From Darksidea phi (taxonomy: Eukaryota > Ascomycota > Dothideomycetes > Pleosporales > Lentitheciaceae): a stretch of 64,000 bases of DNA. This document shows, piece after piece, positions 21,190 to 31,656 of the stretch (position 1 is the first letter of the stretch; every line of letters starts with the position of its first letter). The stretch is from positions 89,364 to 153,363 of the forward strand of contig JASJFT010000106.1 of the NCBI GenBank assembly GCA_030770425.1, in the 5' to 3' direction. The notes beneath the pieces were generated by a model, which worked only from the letters and a program-made list of their open reading frames with translations, made no database searches and had not been told where the DNA came from. Both the position numbers and the translations under genes were made by a program.

Positions 21190-21310
21190 GCTAAGCAGTA
21201 GAAGTTAAAGGTCACGTAAGCGGTTGAATAAAGTCGATGTTGTCGCAAGTATAGATTGAGGTTGCATTAATAAAGCGAACTTTACAGAACTCTCAGAAGC
21301 CATCAACTCC
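21190..21310 (+). pseudogene. Degenerate front part of a HET domain
   Basis: In frame with the downstream gene, SID-stop-GC-INK and then NFTELSEAINS precede the ATG at 21311. In HET domains this region reads WIDTCCIDK and then SSAELSEAINSMFRWY. A TGA at 21257-21259 and loss of the Trp and Asp break the motif, and further upstream the frame is interrupted by more stops. The gene therefore once began earlier, and its N-terminus has decayed. Confidence 0.65.
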
Positions 21311-23845
21311 ATGTTTCGCTGGTACAGCGAAGCCACTCGGTGTTATGTGTATCTTTCGGACGTTCCCGACCCTCACGATCATACTTCTACAGCAGAGTCG
21401 GCTTTTCCGAACAGCCGATGGTTTAAGCGAGGCTGGACACTTCAAGAACTTATAGCGCCGTCATCAGTTCAGTTCTTCTCCCGGGAGGGTAGCCTTCTGG
21501 GAAGTAAAAAGTCACGAGAGCTACAGATTCATCAAATAACCGGTATTACTGTTGAAGCTCTTCAAGGTGCCCCTCTGTCTCAAATCAGCACGGCGGAGAG
21601 GCTATCATGGGCAGCGCAACGTCAGACAACAGTCGAAGAAGATGCGGCGTACTGTCTTCTAGGCATTTTCGACATCCAAATGCCGCTCATCTACGGCGAG
21701 GGACGGCAAAAGGCATTGGATCGGCTTCAGAGGAAGATTAAAAAGTCTCTAGGAGCACCGATAGCCCCAAAAAATGCAACCTGGATCGTCCCATTCGAGA
21801 GGAACTCGCGCTTCACAGGCCGCGAAGCCCAGCTTGCTCAGCTGGAAGGAATACTGTTCGCCGAAAATCATACCGCAAAGGTTGCCATAATGGGACTCGG
21901 CGGTGTAGGGAAGACACAGCTTGTGCTGGAGCTGCTCTTTCGAACAAAAGATAAGCACCCCGACTGCTCCATTATCTGGATACCGGCAACCAACAAGGAA
22001 AGCCTGCACCAAGCATACCTCGACGCTGCGCAGCAGCTTGGCATACCCGGATGGGAGGACGATAAGGAGGACGTGAAAAGACTGGTGCAGGGGTACCTGG
22101 CCAAAGAAAACACAGGCCAGTGGCTGCTGTTGTTTGACAACACCGATGACATCGACATGTGGATCGCCAAGGCCGAATCTGGGCTGCAGCCTGGACAGGG
22201 ATCACAACCTTTGATCGACTACCTCCCGAAGAGCAAGCAAGGGGCCATTCTGTTCACAACGCGCGATAGGAGGCTCGCAGTCAAACTTGCACAACAGAAT
22301 GTCGTGGAGGTTCCGGCAATGGGAGAAGATTCGGCAGCTCGGCTGCTAGAGAAGTGCTTGGTCGATCCGAAGCTCATCAACAATCGGCACGACACAAGCG
22401 CCCTGCTTTCACAGCTCACTTACCTCCCCCTGGCCATTGTCCAGGCAGCGGCGTACATTAACGAAAATGGAATAGCGATCGCAGACTATCTGTCGCTTCT
22501 AGCAGACCAGGAAGAAGAAGTCATCGACCTGCTCAGCGAGGAATTCGAGGACGACGGGAGATATCGCGATGTGAAGAACCCGGTAGCCACGACGTGGCTA
22601 ATTTCGTTCGAGCAGATCCGGCAGCGCGATCCGCTTGCAGCCGAATACCTGTCGTTCATGGCCTGCGTGGAGCCAAAGAACATACCCCAGTCTCTTCTTC
22701 CGCCAGGACCGACGCGAAAGAAGGAGATAGATGCGATCGGGACGCTTAATGCGTATTCCTTCGTCGTTAGACGGCCGACAGATACGGCCCTCGATCTCCA
22801 TAGACTGGTACATCTGGCAACTCGGAACTGGCTCCGGAAGCAAGAGCGGCTCGGCCAGTCGACAGAGAAAGCTATTATGCGACTAGAGGAGGTTTTCCCG
22901 AATAATAGCCACGAGAACAGAAGTCTCTGGAGGACTTATCTAACACATGTCCGTTGCGTAATGGAGTCTGATCTCGTCGACAAAGATTGGAAAACTAGGA
23001 TGGACCTCATGTGGCGATATGCAATGTGTCTTTACCAAGACGGCCGATGGGACGAGGCTGAGATTCCGATTACACAAGTTCTCGACATGGAAAAGAGGAT
23101 ACTAGGAGTGGACCATCCTTCCACACTGACCAGCATAGCCAATCTGGCGTCGACGTACAGGAATCAAGGCAGGTGGGAGGCAGCGGAAGAACTGGATGTG
23201 CAAGTAATAGAGACTCGCAAGAAGAAGCTGGGAGAGGACCATCCTTCCACACTAACCAGCATGGGCAATCTGGCATCGACGTTTTGGAACCAAGGTAGAT
23301 GGGAGGCAGCGGAAGAGCTGTTTGTGCAAGTGATGGAGACTTTCAAGAAGAAGCTAGGAGCCGACCATCCAGACACGCTGACCAGCATGGGCAATCTGGC
23401 GTCGACGTTTGGGAACCAAGGTAGATGGGAGGCAGCGGAAGAACTGGATGTGCAAGTAATAGAGACTCGCAAGAAGAAGCTGGGAGAGGACCATCCTTCC
23501 ACGCTGACCAGCATAGCCAATCTAGCGTCGACGTACAGGAATCAAGGCAGGTGGGAGGCAGCGGAAGAGCTGGAGGTGCAAGTAATAGAGACTCGCAAGA
23601 AGAAGCTAGGAGTCGACCATCCAGACACGCTGATCACCATGAACAATCTAGCCTTCACGTGGAAAGGACAAGGCAGAGCTGTGAAAGCTACACGCCTTAT
23701 GAGCGAATGTGTGCAGCGTCAGCAACGCGTTCTCGGAGTCAATCATCCCCACTTCATCTCTTCTTCCAAAGCGTTGGCTAAATGGGAAGCGGAAGTAGCA
23801 AAGAGTGGCAGCTCAGCCTCAAGTATGGCCGAGAAAGGACATTAG
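21311..23845 (+). CDS. NLR-like protein: partial HET, NB-ARC, TPR repeats
   Basis: An intronless 844-residue frame. Residues 1-110 match the C-terminal part of a HET domain (MFRWYSEATRCYVYLSDV; FKRGWTLQELIAPSSV; YCLLGIFDIQMPLIYGEG). The NB-ARC core follows: Walker A GLGGVGKT (195-202), Walker B LLLFDN, an FTTRDR sensor motif and LPLAIVQAA. From about 590 there are at least five kinesin-light-chain-type TPRs of 42 residues (HPSTLTS-x-NLAST-x-x-NQGRWEAAEEL). Such proteins are NLR relatives acting in fungal non-self recognition and regulated cell death. The HET effector domain is incomplete because the upstream part is decayed, so the protein may be a sensor without a killing domain, or a dying gene. 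The start ATG is simply the first in the open frame. Confidence 0.82.
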   Translation: MFRWYSEATRCYVYLSDVPDPHDHTSTAESAFPNSRWFKRGWTLQELIAPSSVQFFSREGSLLGSKKSRELQIHQITGITVEALQGAPLSQISTAERLSWAAQRQTTVEEDAAYCLLGIFDIQMPLIYGEGRQKALDRLQRKIKKSLGAPIAPKNATWIVPFERNSRFTGREAQLAQLEGILFAENHTAKVAIMGLGGVGKTQLVLELLFRTKDKHPDCSIIWIPATNKESLHQAYLDAAQQLGIPGWEDDKEDVKRLVQGYLAKENTGQWLLLFDNTDDIDMWIAKAESGLQPGQGSQPLIDYLPKSKQGAILFTTRDRRLAVKLAQQNVVEVPAMGEDSAARLLEKCLVDPKLINNRHDTSALLSQLTYLPLAIVQAAAYINENGIAIADYLSLLADQEEEVIDLLSEEFEDDGRYRDVKNPVATTWLISFEQIRQRDPLAAEYLSFMACVEPKNIPQSLLPPGPTRKKEIDAIGTLNAYSFVVRRPTDTALDLHRLVHLATRNWLRKQERLGQSTEKAIMRLEEVFPNNSHENRSLWRTYLTHVRCVMESDLVDKDWKTRMDLMWRYAMCLYQDGRWDEAEIPITQVLDMEKRILGVDHPSTLTSIANLASTYRNQGRWEAAEELDVQVIETRKKKLGEDHPSTLTSMGNLASTFWNQGRWEAAEELFVQVMETFKKKLGADHPDTLTSMGNLASTFGNQGRWEAAEELDVQVIETRKKKLGEDHPSTLTSIANLASTYRNQGRWEAAEELEVQVIETRKKKLGVDHPDTLITMNNLAFTWKGQGRAVKATRLMSECVQRQQRVLGVNHPHFISSSKALAKWEAEVAKSGSSASSMAEKGH
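23092..23720 (+). repeat. 126-bp TPR-coding tandem repeats
   Basis: Five units with 126-bp spacing (DHP codons near 23112, 23238, 23364, 23490 and 23616) are almost identical at DNA level. The shared run is AGGTGGGAGGCAGCGGAAGA or AGATGGGAGGCAGCGGAAGA. Differences concentrate in a few codons at matching positions. Confidence 0.85.
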
Positions 23846-25715
23846 TCAGTGGCCATGAATTGAGCCTCCGTACAAAATATCTGAGTCGGACGACTTCGTT
23901 CTTAGCAGCAAGTGATGAGCAGTCTTCACGCGCTCGTATAAGCAGGGGAGGCAGGAATATGAAGATTGAATGTATGTCTTGATCTAAACTCAGTAGTAGG
24001 CGGACCTGAATAGTCTGACCAATAATGGTCATGTGATGTGGTCCTGGGCTTACAGCTCACATTAGGTATACATCCCCGCCAGCATTGGCGCTAGTCGGGT
24101 GGTCTCTCGCCATTGATCGAGGCCCAGGCGAAATAGGGGAGTCAGCCCAGTGTCTTCTCCCACGCAGGGATTTTCTGCGTCACCCAAAAGAGTTAGACCG
24201 CATAAAAGTTACATATATCAGTATACTTTACACGCAGCAGTGAAATTTAGAAGTATAGAGCATTACTGTTTGCGGTATAGCGTGGGCACGGACCCTAGCG
24301 GGGTAACATTCAGAGAGTGCGCTTGGGTAGAAGCCAATTTCGAAAACAACTGTAATATCGTTCGGATACCATTGTCGAAGTTTTTCGTCCGGGACTGCTG
24401 ACGCCATCATGCCGCTGACGCAAGGACAAGCGCTAGTTTAGTAAGCGTATGCTGCTCTACGAAGCTGTTAGCTTTGACGTCATGAGGAGCTTGGCAAAAG
24501 GGAAGCTATATCACGTCCGATATTGAACAGCGGTCAGATTGAAGAGGTTTACGAGAAGAATAATCGTACGATCTAAGCATGTTTGCGGACCTCCATAGAA
24601 GGGTACATCTTCCCAACCCACTTTACTGCCCTCCCGTCCCTCGGGTCTAGAATTCCAAGCACATGCTCGCAATAGTTCCGCGCGTCGATATATCCTGTAT
24701 ATGTCCACAGACAGGATGAAAAGTCAAGTCTCGAGAGTAGCTTTTCGAGCATTCAGTGGTCCTGTCGGGTATAGCAGTAAGACTTCGAGTAACATGTGTT
24801 GGAGAGATGAACATGAACGTAGGGTTCTTGTAAGCGACGGGGGCAATATATATCACGTATATACCGAAAACCTCAAGCACTATGGCCCATTTTCGGAGAG
24901 GCGGGATTCCCAGGTTTTGCGATTGATCCAGATAAGGCTGCAATTTTCAAAATGTAGTGCAAAATGCGAAAGCGTTTATGCGAAAACACGAAGAATACTC
25001 CCCATTAATGTCTGATTATGAGAAGGAATGGTCTGTTCAGGTAAGGTAAAAAAAAAGAAAGTCCCTATTCTGTATGCAGCTTTCTGGGGATTCTGCCGTG
25101 AACGCAGGGTAAATTCGCTTGAACAGTGACGCGCGGCACCTCGGTTTAATTCCAGCATAATCATCACAACCTCGCGAAAACGACTTACATTTGCGGACAA
25201 AAAACTCATCGCTTTAGGGCCGGGGACTACAGTCGAAAACACACCCCCTCTACGTACGTATGTTCATCCGATCGGGGATCATAACGATTGCGCCGTCATG
25301 CCACGCAGTCTCACGGTAGCCATTATGCCACGCGCGCAACCCCCATCGAAAAGCATTACGAAGGCGCAAAATGCATTTCCAGATTGTGAATGATCGCTCA
25401 TTATGTGCAGTTCTTTTCTTGACGATTCGTGCTCTTTCGCTGAATGGGTCTTAAACCACATACTGTATTGCCAGAACATCCTGGAGAAATGCGGGGTACA
25501 ACAGAATTCCGGCCCCCGTACCGGTTTCAAAGCTCGTTCACCTGACAACGTGGTTGATGACTCAAACCAACATACACGCACAAATGGCGCGATAGCCTCA
25601 CATAGTGGAAACATCTTCACAAGAAAGACTTGTCCCTATTCCTTCTTGCTCGTCAACTTGTGTTTTGAGTAACCAGTAGCCTCACTCTGTGGTTGCATCC
25701 CCTCCCATCATAACC
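23846..25715. other. Intergenic between NLR-like gene and ABC transporter
   Basis: Short frames on both strands (for example 24701-25015 plus and 25279-25620 minus) have no recognisable domains or splice partners. I see no inverted repeats with clear ends. The last 200 bases presumably hold the transporter promoter. Confidence 0.4.
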
Positions 25716-28700
25716 ATGCCACACTGCGATCAAGCCATTGGCCCTCGCGTCGACCCGTCATGCCGCTCCTTTGACTTTACCCTCTACTTTCAGGATCTCT
25801 TCTTTGCCATAACACCAAACGCTGTCCTCCTCGCCCTCCTGGTCTTACCAGTCGCACGTCTCCTCAGAGCGCAGGATGTCGTTAGACGCACAAAATCAGT
25901 CGCAGTCAAGGCTGTAAGTAAATAGGCATATCCCCCCTCATCCTGCTCCTATACCCCGAGACTAATGTCCTTCAAAATCCTAGGCTTTGTATGTCCTGCT
26001 ATTTACATGTCAGACAGTCTTTCTAGCCCTCAGATCCCGACAGCCGCAGCTGCACACCCCTGCCTCTGTCGCCGCGGATGTGCTCGCCGTCGTGACCACC
26101 CTCGCCGCCGCCAGCCTCTCGTGGCTCCAGCACCATCGCTCCGAGCAGCCCTCGGCGCTACTCGCCATCTTCTTTGCCCTCATCTCCCTGCTCAATGTCG
26201 CGCGCGTTAGGAGCCTATGGCTTATACCGCATTCGACGGGACCGGCAGTCTTGCAGGCTCTCATCCTGCTCCAGGGCGCTGGTGTCCTGCTCGCAGAGTC
26301 TGTTGGCAAGAAAAGCGCCCTGAGGTTCCCCGAAACATTTCACTCTTCTGGTCCGGAGCCATTTACCGGATTCTGGAATCTCGTCGGTTTTTCTTGGCTC
26401 CTCGGGACCCTGAGCCGCGGATATCACAGCATCCTCTCCGTCGACGACCTCCCAGAGCTCGACTACCGCCTCGACTCGGAGGCTCTGCGAGAAAAGCTGG
26501 CCAGTACCTGGTCCAAGTGCAAGTCAAACCCCTAAATTGTTTTGGACGGGAAGCAGCATTGCTCACTTACCTCACTCCAGATGACAAGACTCAGAAACGA
26601 AGTCTACTGGTGGCATGCTTCCGCGCCTATGCCCCTTCTTTGCTGTCGGCAATCATCCCGCGACTCATCTTAAGCGCCCTTAAGTTCACACAACCCTTCA
26701 TGATCACCAAGCTCATCCGCTTCGTGGGCGATAAGGGCGTGCCAGATGACTTTGGCCGAGGCCTAATAGGTGCCTATGCACTCGTCTATCTCGGCATGGC
26801 CGTAAGAAAACTGCAACCCTCGTTCGCAAGTCGTACCTTGAGCTGACCACTATAGGCATCGACGGCGCTATACGGGTACATGACGTTTCGATTCCTCATC
26901 CGTCTAAGGGGTGGCCTCATAGCCCTCATCTACCAGCAAACCGTCGAGGCGCGAGCCGTTGACCTCGACAGCATCAACGGCCTCACCCTCATGGGTACCG
27001 ATGTGGAGCGTATCGTTCTTAACTTTCAGACAATACATGAGGTCTGGGCATCGCTCATGGACATTGCCATTGCTATCTTCTTGCTGCAGAGGCAGATATT
27101 TCTCGCATGCCTTGTCCCGGGAGTCGTTACTTTTAGTGAGATATCCAATGCCCTCATTGATCTTCGGTACCATTTAGTGCTAATATATTGACTTGTAGTA
27201 TTCGTGCTGGCCACATTTAAGTTTTCAGCGTGGGCCAAGGCTGCCCAACGAGCGTGGATTGAAAAAGTCGAAAGGCGACTGAGCGTCACCACAGTCATGA
27301 TCGGGGCAATGAGGACCGTGAAAATGCTTGGGCTCAGCGAAAAGATGTCCAACATCATCAGCAACTTTCGCAAAACCGAAATCGACAGCTCCTCGAGATA
27401 CCGCAAGATTCTCATCGGCATCATCTTCTTCTGTGAGTCCTGAACGACAGCTTCCCTCACCAAATCCCTACAAGTCGTAACTAACCTTCGCGTGCACAGC
27501 TGTCTTGCCGCAGAACCTCGCACCGATGCTCACATTTTCCGTATTTTACGCCATAGCTGCTGCGAGGGATGACAACTCGATTCTTGCTGGACAGGCATTC
27601 GCATCACTGTCTCTTATCGCTCTTATCACATTGCCGGCTCTAGTCTTTATAAAAGCCATCCCGGCCCTCATCCAGTGCTTTAGCAGCTTTGATCGAATTC
27701 AAGAGTACTGCAGCCAGCCTGTTCGACCTCGCCATCTACTGGAGAACCCCAGCTCTCACCAAGCACCATTGGGAGACGACAAGACAGGATCCGAAGTGGA
27801 ACTGGCGCCAATACAGCCGAGTGGTCTTCAGACCACCGTCGACCAGCCCCTTGTGCTTTTCCGGGACCAGGATATTGCGTGGGAAAAAGCTGGTCCTGTC
27901 ATTCTTAAAACCCTTAGAGCGAGCATCCATGAACGGCGCTTCACGGTCGTCCTCGGGCCAACAGGGAGCGGCAAATCGACTCTTTTGGAAAGTTTACTTG
28001 AGGAGACAGTCTCATTGGGCGGTGATACTGACCGACGCTTCTCCACGGCTGCATACTGTACCCAGGTGCCATGGTTGGTCAATGGCAGCGTCCGAGACAA
28101 CATTGTGGCCGACGCCTCAGGCCTAATAGATGAAAAGTGGTACGCGACAGTTCTTTGGGCCTGTGGACTGGAGAGTGACATTGCCACTCTCAGACAAAGA
28201 GACCGAACTCCAGTTGGAAACAGCGGCAGCAATCTGAGCGGTGGTCAAAGGCAGCGCGTCGTGAGTGACAAGAATCTGTGGCTGTTAGCGATCGTTGAAT
28301 CAGTCTCTAATCTGCATACACTTAGTCTCTGGCACGGGCCGTCTATTCGAGGAAGAAGCTTATCCTCTTAGACGACGTCTTTAGCGGCGTCGACGCCCGC
28401 AACGCTGCACTTATTTCGGAACGGCTTCTGGGACGTCAGGGACTTCTCCGCAGAAGCCTGACTACCGTAGTGCTCGTTACTCATGCCCGTAAGTGGGAAT
28501 TCTCCCTCAAGCGACAGGGAAGCAGGCCTCAGCTGACAGTCATGTAGCGTCCCTCATATGCCTTGCTGACGATGCCATTATTGTGGAGAACGGCACAATC
28601 ACCGAGTTTGGTAGCATAGGACTACTGAGAGCGTCGGACGGATATGTCGCCGGGCTCCAACTCAAGTCGCCGTCGGAATCGGGTGGGACTGAGACAACTT

Positions 28701-30938
28701 CATCCGACGAGGAACCTTCGCACCCCGCAAATAATATAGCCGCAACTGCCGCAGAAGCATTCATCGAGCTCAACGAGGAAGAGCAGGATCTGAAGCGTCA
28801 GACTGGTGACTTTTCCGTCTACAGCTATTATTCCAGAGCTGGGGGTCATGGGACTGTCGCCACGATGCTGATCATGGTGGCTTTGTGGGTTTTTTGCACA
28901 GAATTCTCCGGTACGTTTCCTTGCAAATTGACCCCAGTGCTGGCATCGATCGCAAGGCTTACACTCACAACGCATAGTCGTCGTCGTCGATTGGTGGTCC
29001 GCCGCCAATGCAAAGAGTCAGGGCCGTAGCAACGATGGGCTGTACCTAGGCGTATACGTTGGTCTGGGCTTCCTCGGAGCGGGTTTCTTGCTCAGTGAGA
29101 TGTGGTCAGTTCACTACTCAAATCGACAGAGTATCGCAACATGACTTACCTCTTTAGGCTCATATTCGTGACCATCATATCCAGAACTGCTAAGCACCTC
29201 CACGATGATCTTCTCAAGACGACAATGAGGTGGGTCAAAACAAGACAAACACCCTAGGACCAGGAACTGACTCGATCACTAGCGCCCCCTTGCGCTTCTT
29301 TCAGGAAACTGACGTTGGCTCCATCACCAACCGGCAAGTTGAAAGGTGCTCCTTGCTCGTTATCACGACTAACCTCTTGAAGCTTCAGTCAGGATATGGA
29401 GCTAATCGGCCTGGATCTTCCCACTATCGCTGCCAATTACATTATCGGTGAGTCTGACATGTTCAACTAGCCGTGCAAAATGTGGCTTAGACACGGCTAA
29501 ATGAATCAAAGCTCTGTACGAATGCCTCGCCAAGGTCATCCTTCTCGCGGTCTTCGCCAAGTATCTATCAGCGACGCTGCCTTTGATTGCGGGAAGCGTC
29601 TTCTTCGTGCAGCGGTTTTATCTGCGGACGTCTCGTCAGGTGCGACTACTTGACATTGAGGCAAAAGGCCCCGTGTATCTGCACTTTCTCGAAACGACTA
29701 ATGGCGCCAATACGATCCGCGCATTCGGATGGCAACGCCCATTCAGGCAGAAGCTCCATGCTCTGCTTGACCGGTCGCAGAAACCGGTGTATCTACTCTA
29801 TTGCATTCAACAATGGCTTGCCCTGGCATTGGATCTCATCGTGGCAGTACTCGCGGCCGTCCTTGTTACGATTCTGGTGGTTTGGAGGGACTCATTCGAT
29901 CCGGGAGCCGTCGGCGTCTCGCTCGTCACGGTAATGACTTTCAACCAGGTCCTGGCCCTACTCGTCAAATCCTGGACCGCGCTCGAGACTTCGATCGGTG
30001 CAGTCGGAAGGATCAAGTCCTTCGTAGAGAAGACGACTTCAGAGGAAACAGAGTTGGGAATACACCAGCCTCTAGTTGGGCCCGACAACTGGCCGACGAG
30101 AGGTGCAATTTGCTTTCAGAACGTAACAGCAACGTACAAGTAAGCGGCCTCGTGCAGCTAATGCCTTCTTTCGTGACTGACTTGATCGTAGATCTGACGG
30201 TCACCCGGTCCTAAGAAATCTTTCTCTTGCCATCGCCGCTGGTGAGAAGGTGGCGATTTGTGGGCGTTCGGGTAGCGGAAAGACGTCGTTCATATTGACC
30301 TTACTTCATATGATTAATTTCACCGGTTCCGTCTCAATAGACGGAATAGAGACTCAGAACTTGATCCCATCAGATCTCCGTTCGCGCATCAACGTGGTGC
30401 CGCAGGAGCCTTTTCTGATGCCCGGATCGATACGGTTCAACATTGATCCTCTAGGTCAAGTACAAGACGAGGCCATAGTCTCGACTCTGCGGCGCCTAAA
30501 GATCTGGGATAGAGTAATGGACTGTGGCGGCCTTGATGCGCAGACGTCAATATCCTTGTGGTCTGTGGGAGAGAGGCAGCTGTTGTGTTTGGCAAGGGCC
30601 ATGGTTCGGAAAAGTCGGATCTTGATACTCGACGAGGCCACAAGCAGGTAAGTTTGCTGAATTCTAAACTAGCATGCTGGTGCACTTTGGCTGACCCAAC
30701 CCGAAGCGTCGATGCTTTGACAGAGTCTATCATGCAGGATGTCATCGACAGCGACGTCTCCGCCCAAACTGTTCTAGCCGTCGTCCATCGGCTGCGATAC
30801 ATTGAAAGATTCGACAAAGTTGCGGTCCTAGATGGCGGTGTACTCGTCGAGTTTGACAAGCCCAGCACGCTGTTGGCCGGAACGTCACTGCTAGCTGACA
30901 TGTACAAGGCCGGACAGCAAGATAGAGTCTCGGAGTAG
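25716..30938 (+). CDS. ABCC (MRP-type) multidrug/conjugate ABC transporter
   Basis: Fifteen exons close in phase to 1456 residues: 25716-25913, 25984-26503, 26581-26801, 26856-27135, 27199-27432, 27500-28260, 28326-28488, 28548-28910, 28978-29104, 29158-29229, 29283-29333, 29383-29447, 29512-30139, 30192-30647 and 30707-30938. The N-terminal hydrophobic TMD0 is followed by TMD1, NBD1 (Walker A GPTGSGKST near 637, LSGGQRQRV, Walker B LILLDDVFSGVDA), TMD2, then NBD2 (Walker A GRSGSGKTS near 1253, SVGERQL, Walker B LILDEATS). NBD1 lacks the catalytic Glu (Asp instead) while NBD2 has it, the normal ABCC asymmetry. It is expected to export conjugates or metabolites at the vacuolar or plasma membrane. 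The exon 11 donor is GC (GCAAGT). The exon 2 donor GTACCT is the least certain junction. Confidence 0.92.
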
Positions 30939-31656
30939 ACGGGACCACTCCGTACTAGGAATCATCCAAACCATGAACGGGAGTTTCGAAGTGGAGTTGG
31001 TGAATGAGGGTAAATAATTATCCTTTTTCGATCGTAAACTGCGCATGTACCAGTGGGCAGTGAATGTTATATCCTCACTGGAGACAAGCGGACCCTTTCA
31101 GTGAAGAGCCGAAGCTAGTGTTCCCACCCTACCGGTTTCTGCACTGTTATATGCGTGACGAACTCATTCCGGACCATCTGGTACCCAGTCAGGTCATACG
31201 TAGAAGAATAATGAAGGAGTACACCTGCCCAAACTATGGTCGGGGGGTGGGGGGGGTGCTTCGTACTGCATGCAGAGACATGCAAGGTGCCAGAAGAGGA
31301 AGCCTTGGTGTCTGCCCACCCAAATACACTCTCTCTGCACTGAGTCCCGACTGCGGAATCCATGATTATTGAGCAGGGTGCAAGTTGCGGGATATGCATT
31401 GCACGGGGAAGGTGTCCATGTACACCACCTCAGCCAGTCGAATCGTGAAGTCAGGAGCAGACCAAAGCTTACGCACGAAAGCTCTGGGAGTCAATTATCA
31501 CTAACTTCTGTCGCATGTAAGCGGAGGGAAAGCCTTCTTGGTAACTGCTCTCACTTTGTCCCACTTCGAACGCCTGCATATTCGACAGTATTCAGTTGTC
31601 ATGAGTACATATGAGATCCTATGCGCTTAAATCGAGGGTTCTGGATCGATACAAAA
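30939..31656. other. Intergenic, convergent gene ends
   Basis: The transporter and the ankyrin-SPRY gene converge here. No polyadenylation signal or gene can be assigned. A G-run of 18 bases with one interruption sits near 31240-31257. Confidence 0.4.
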
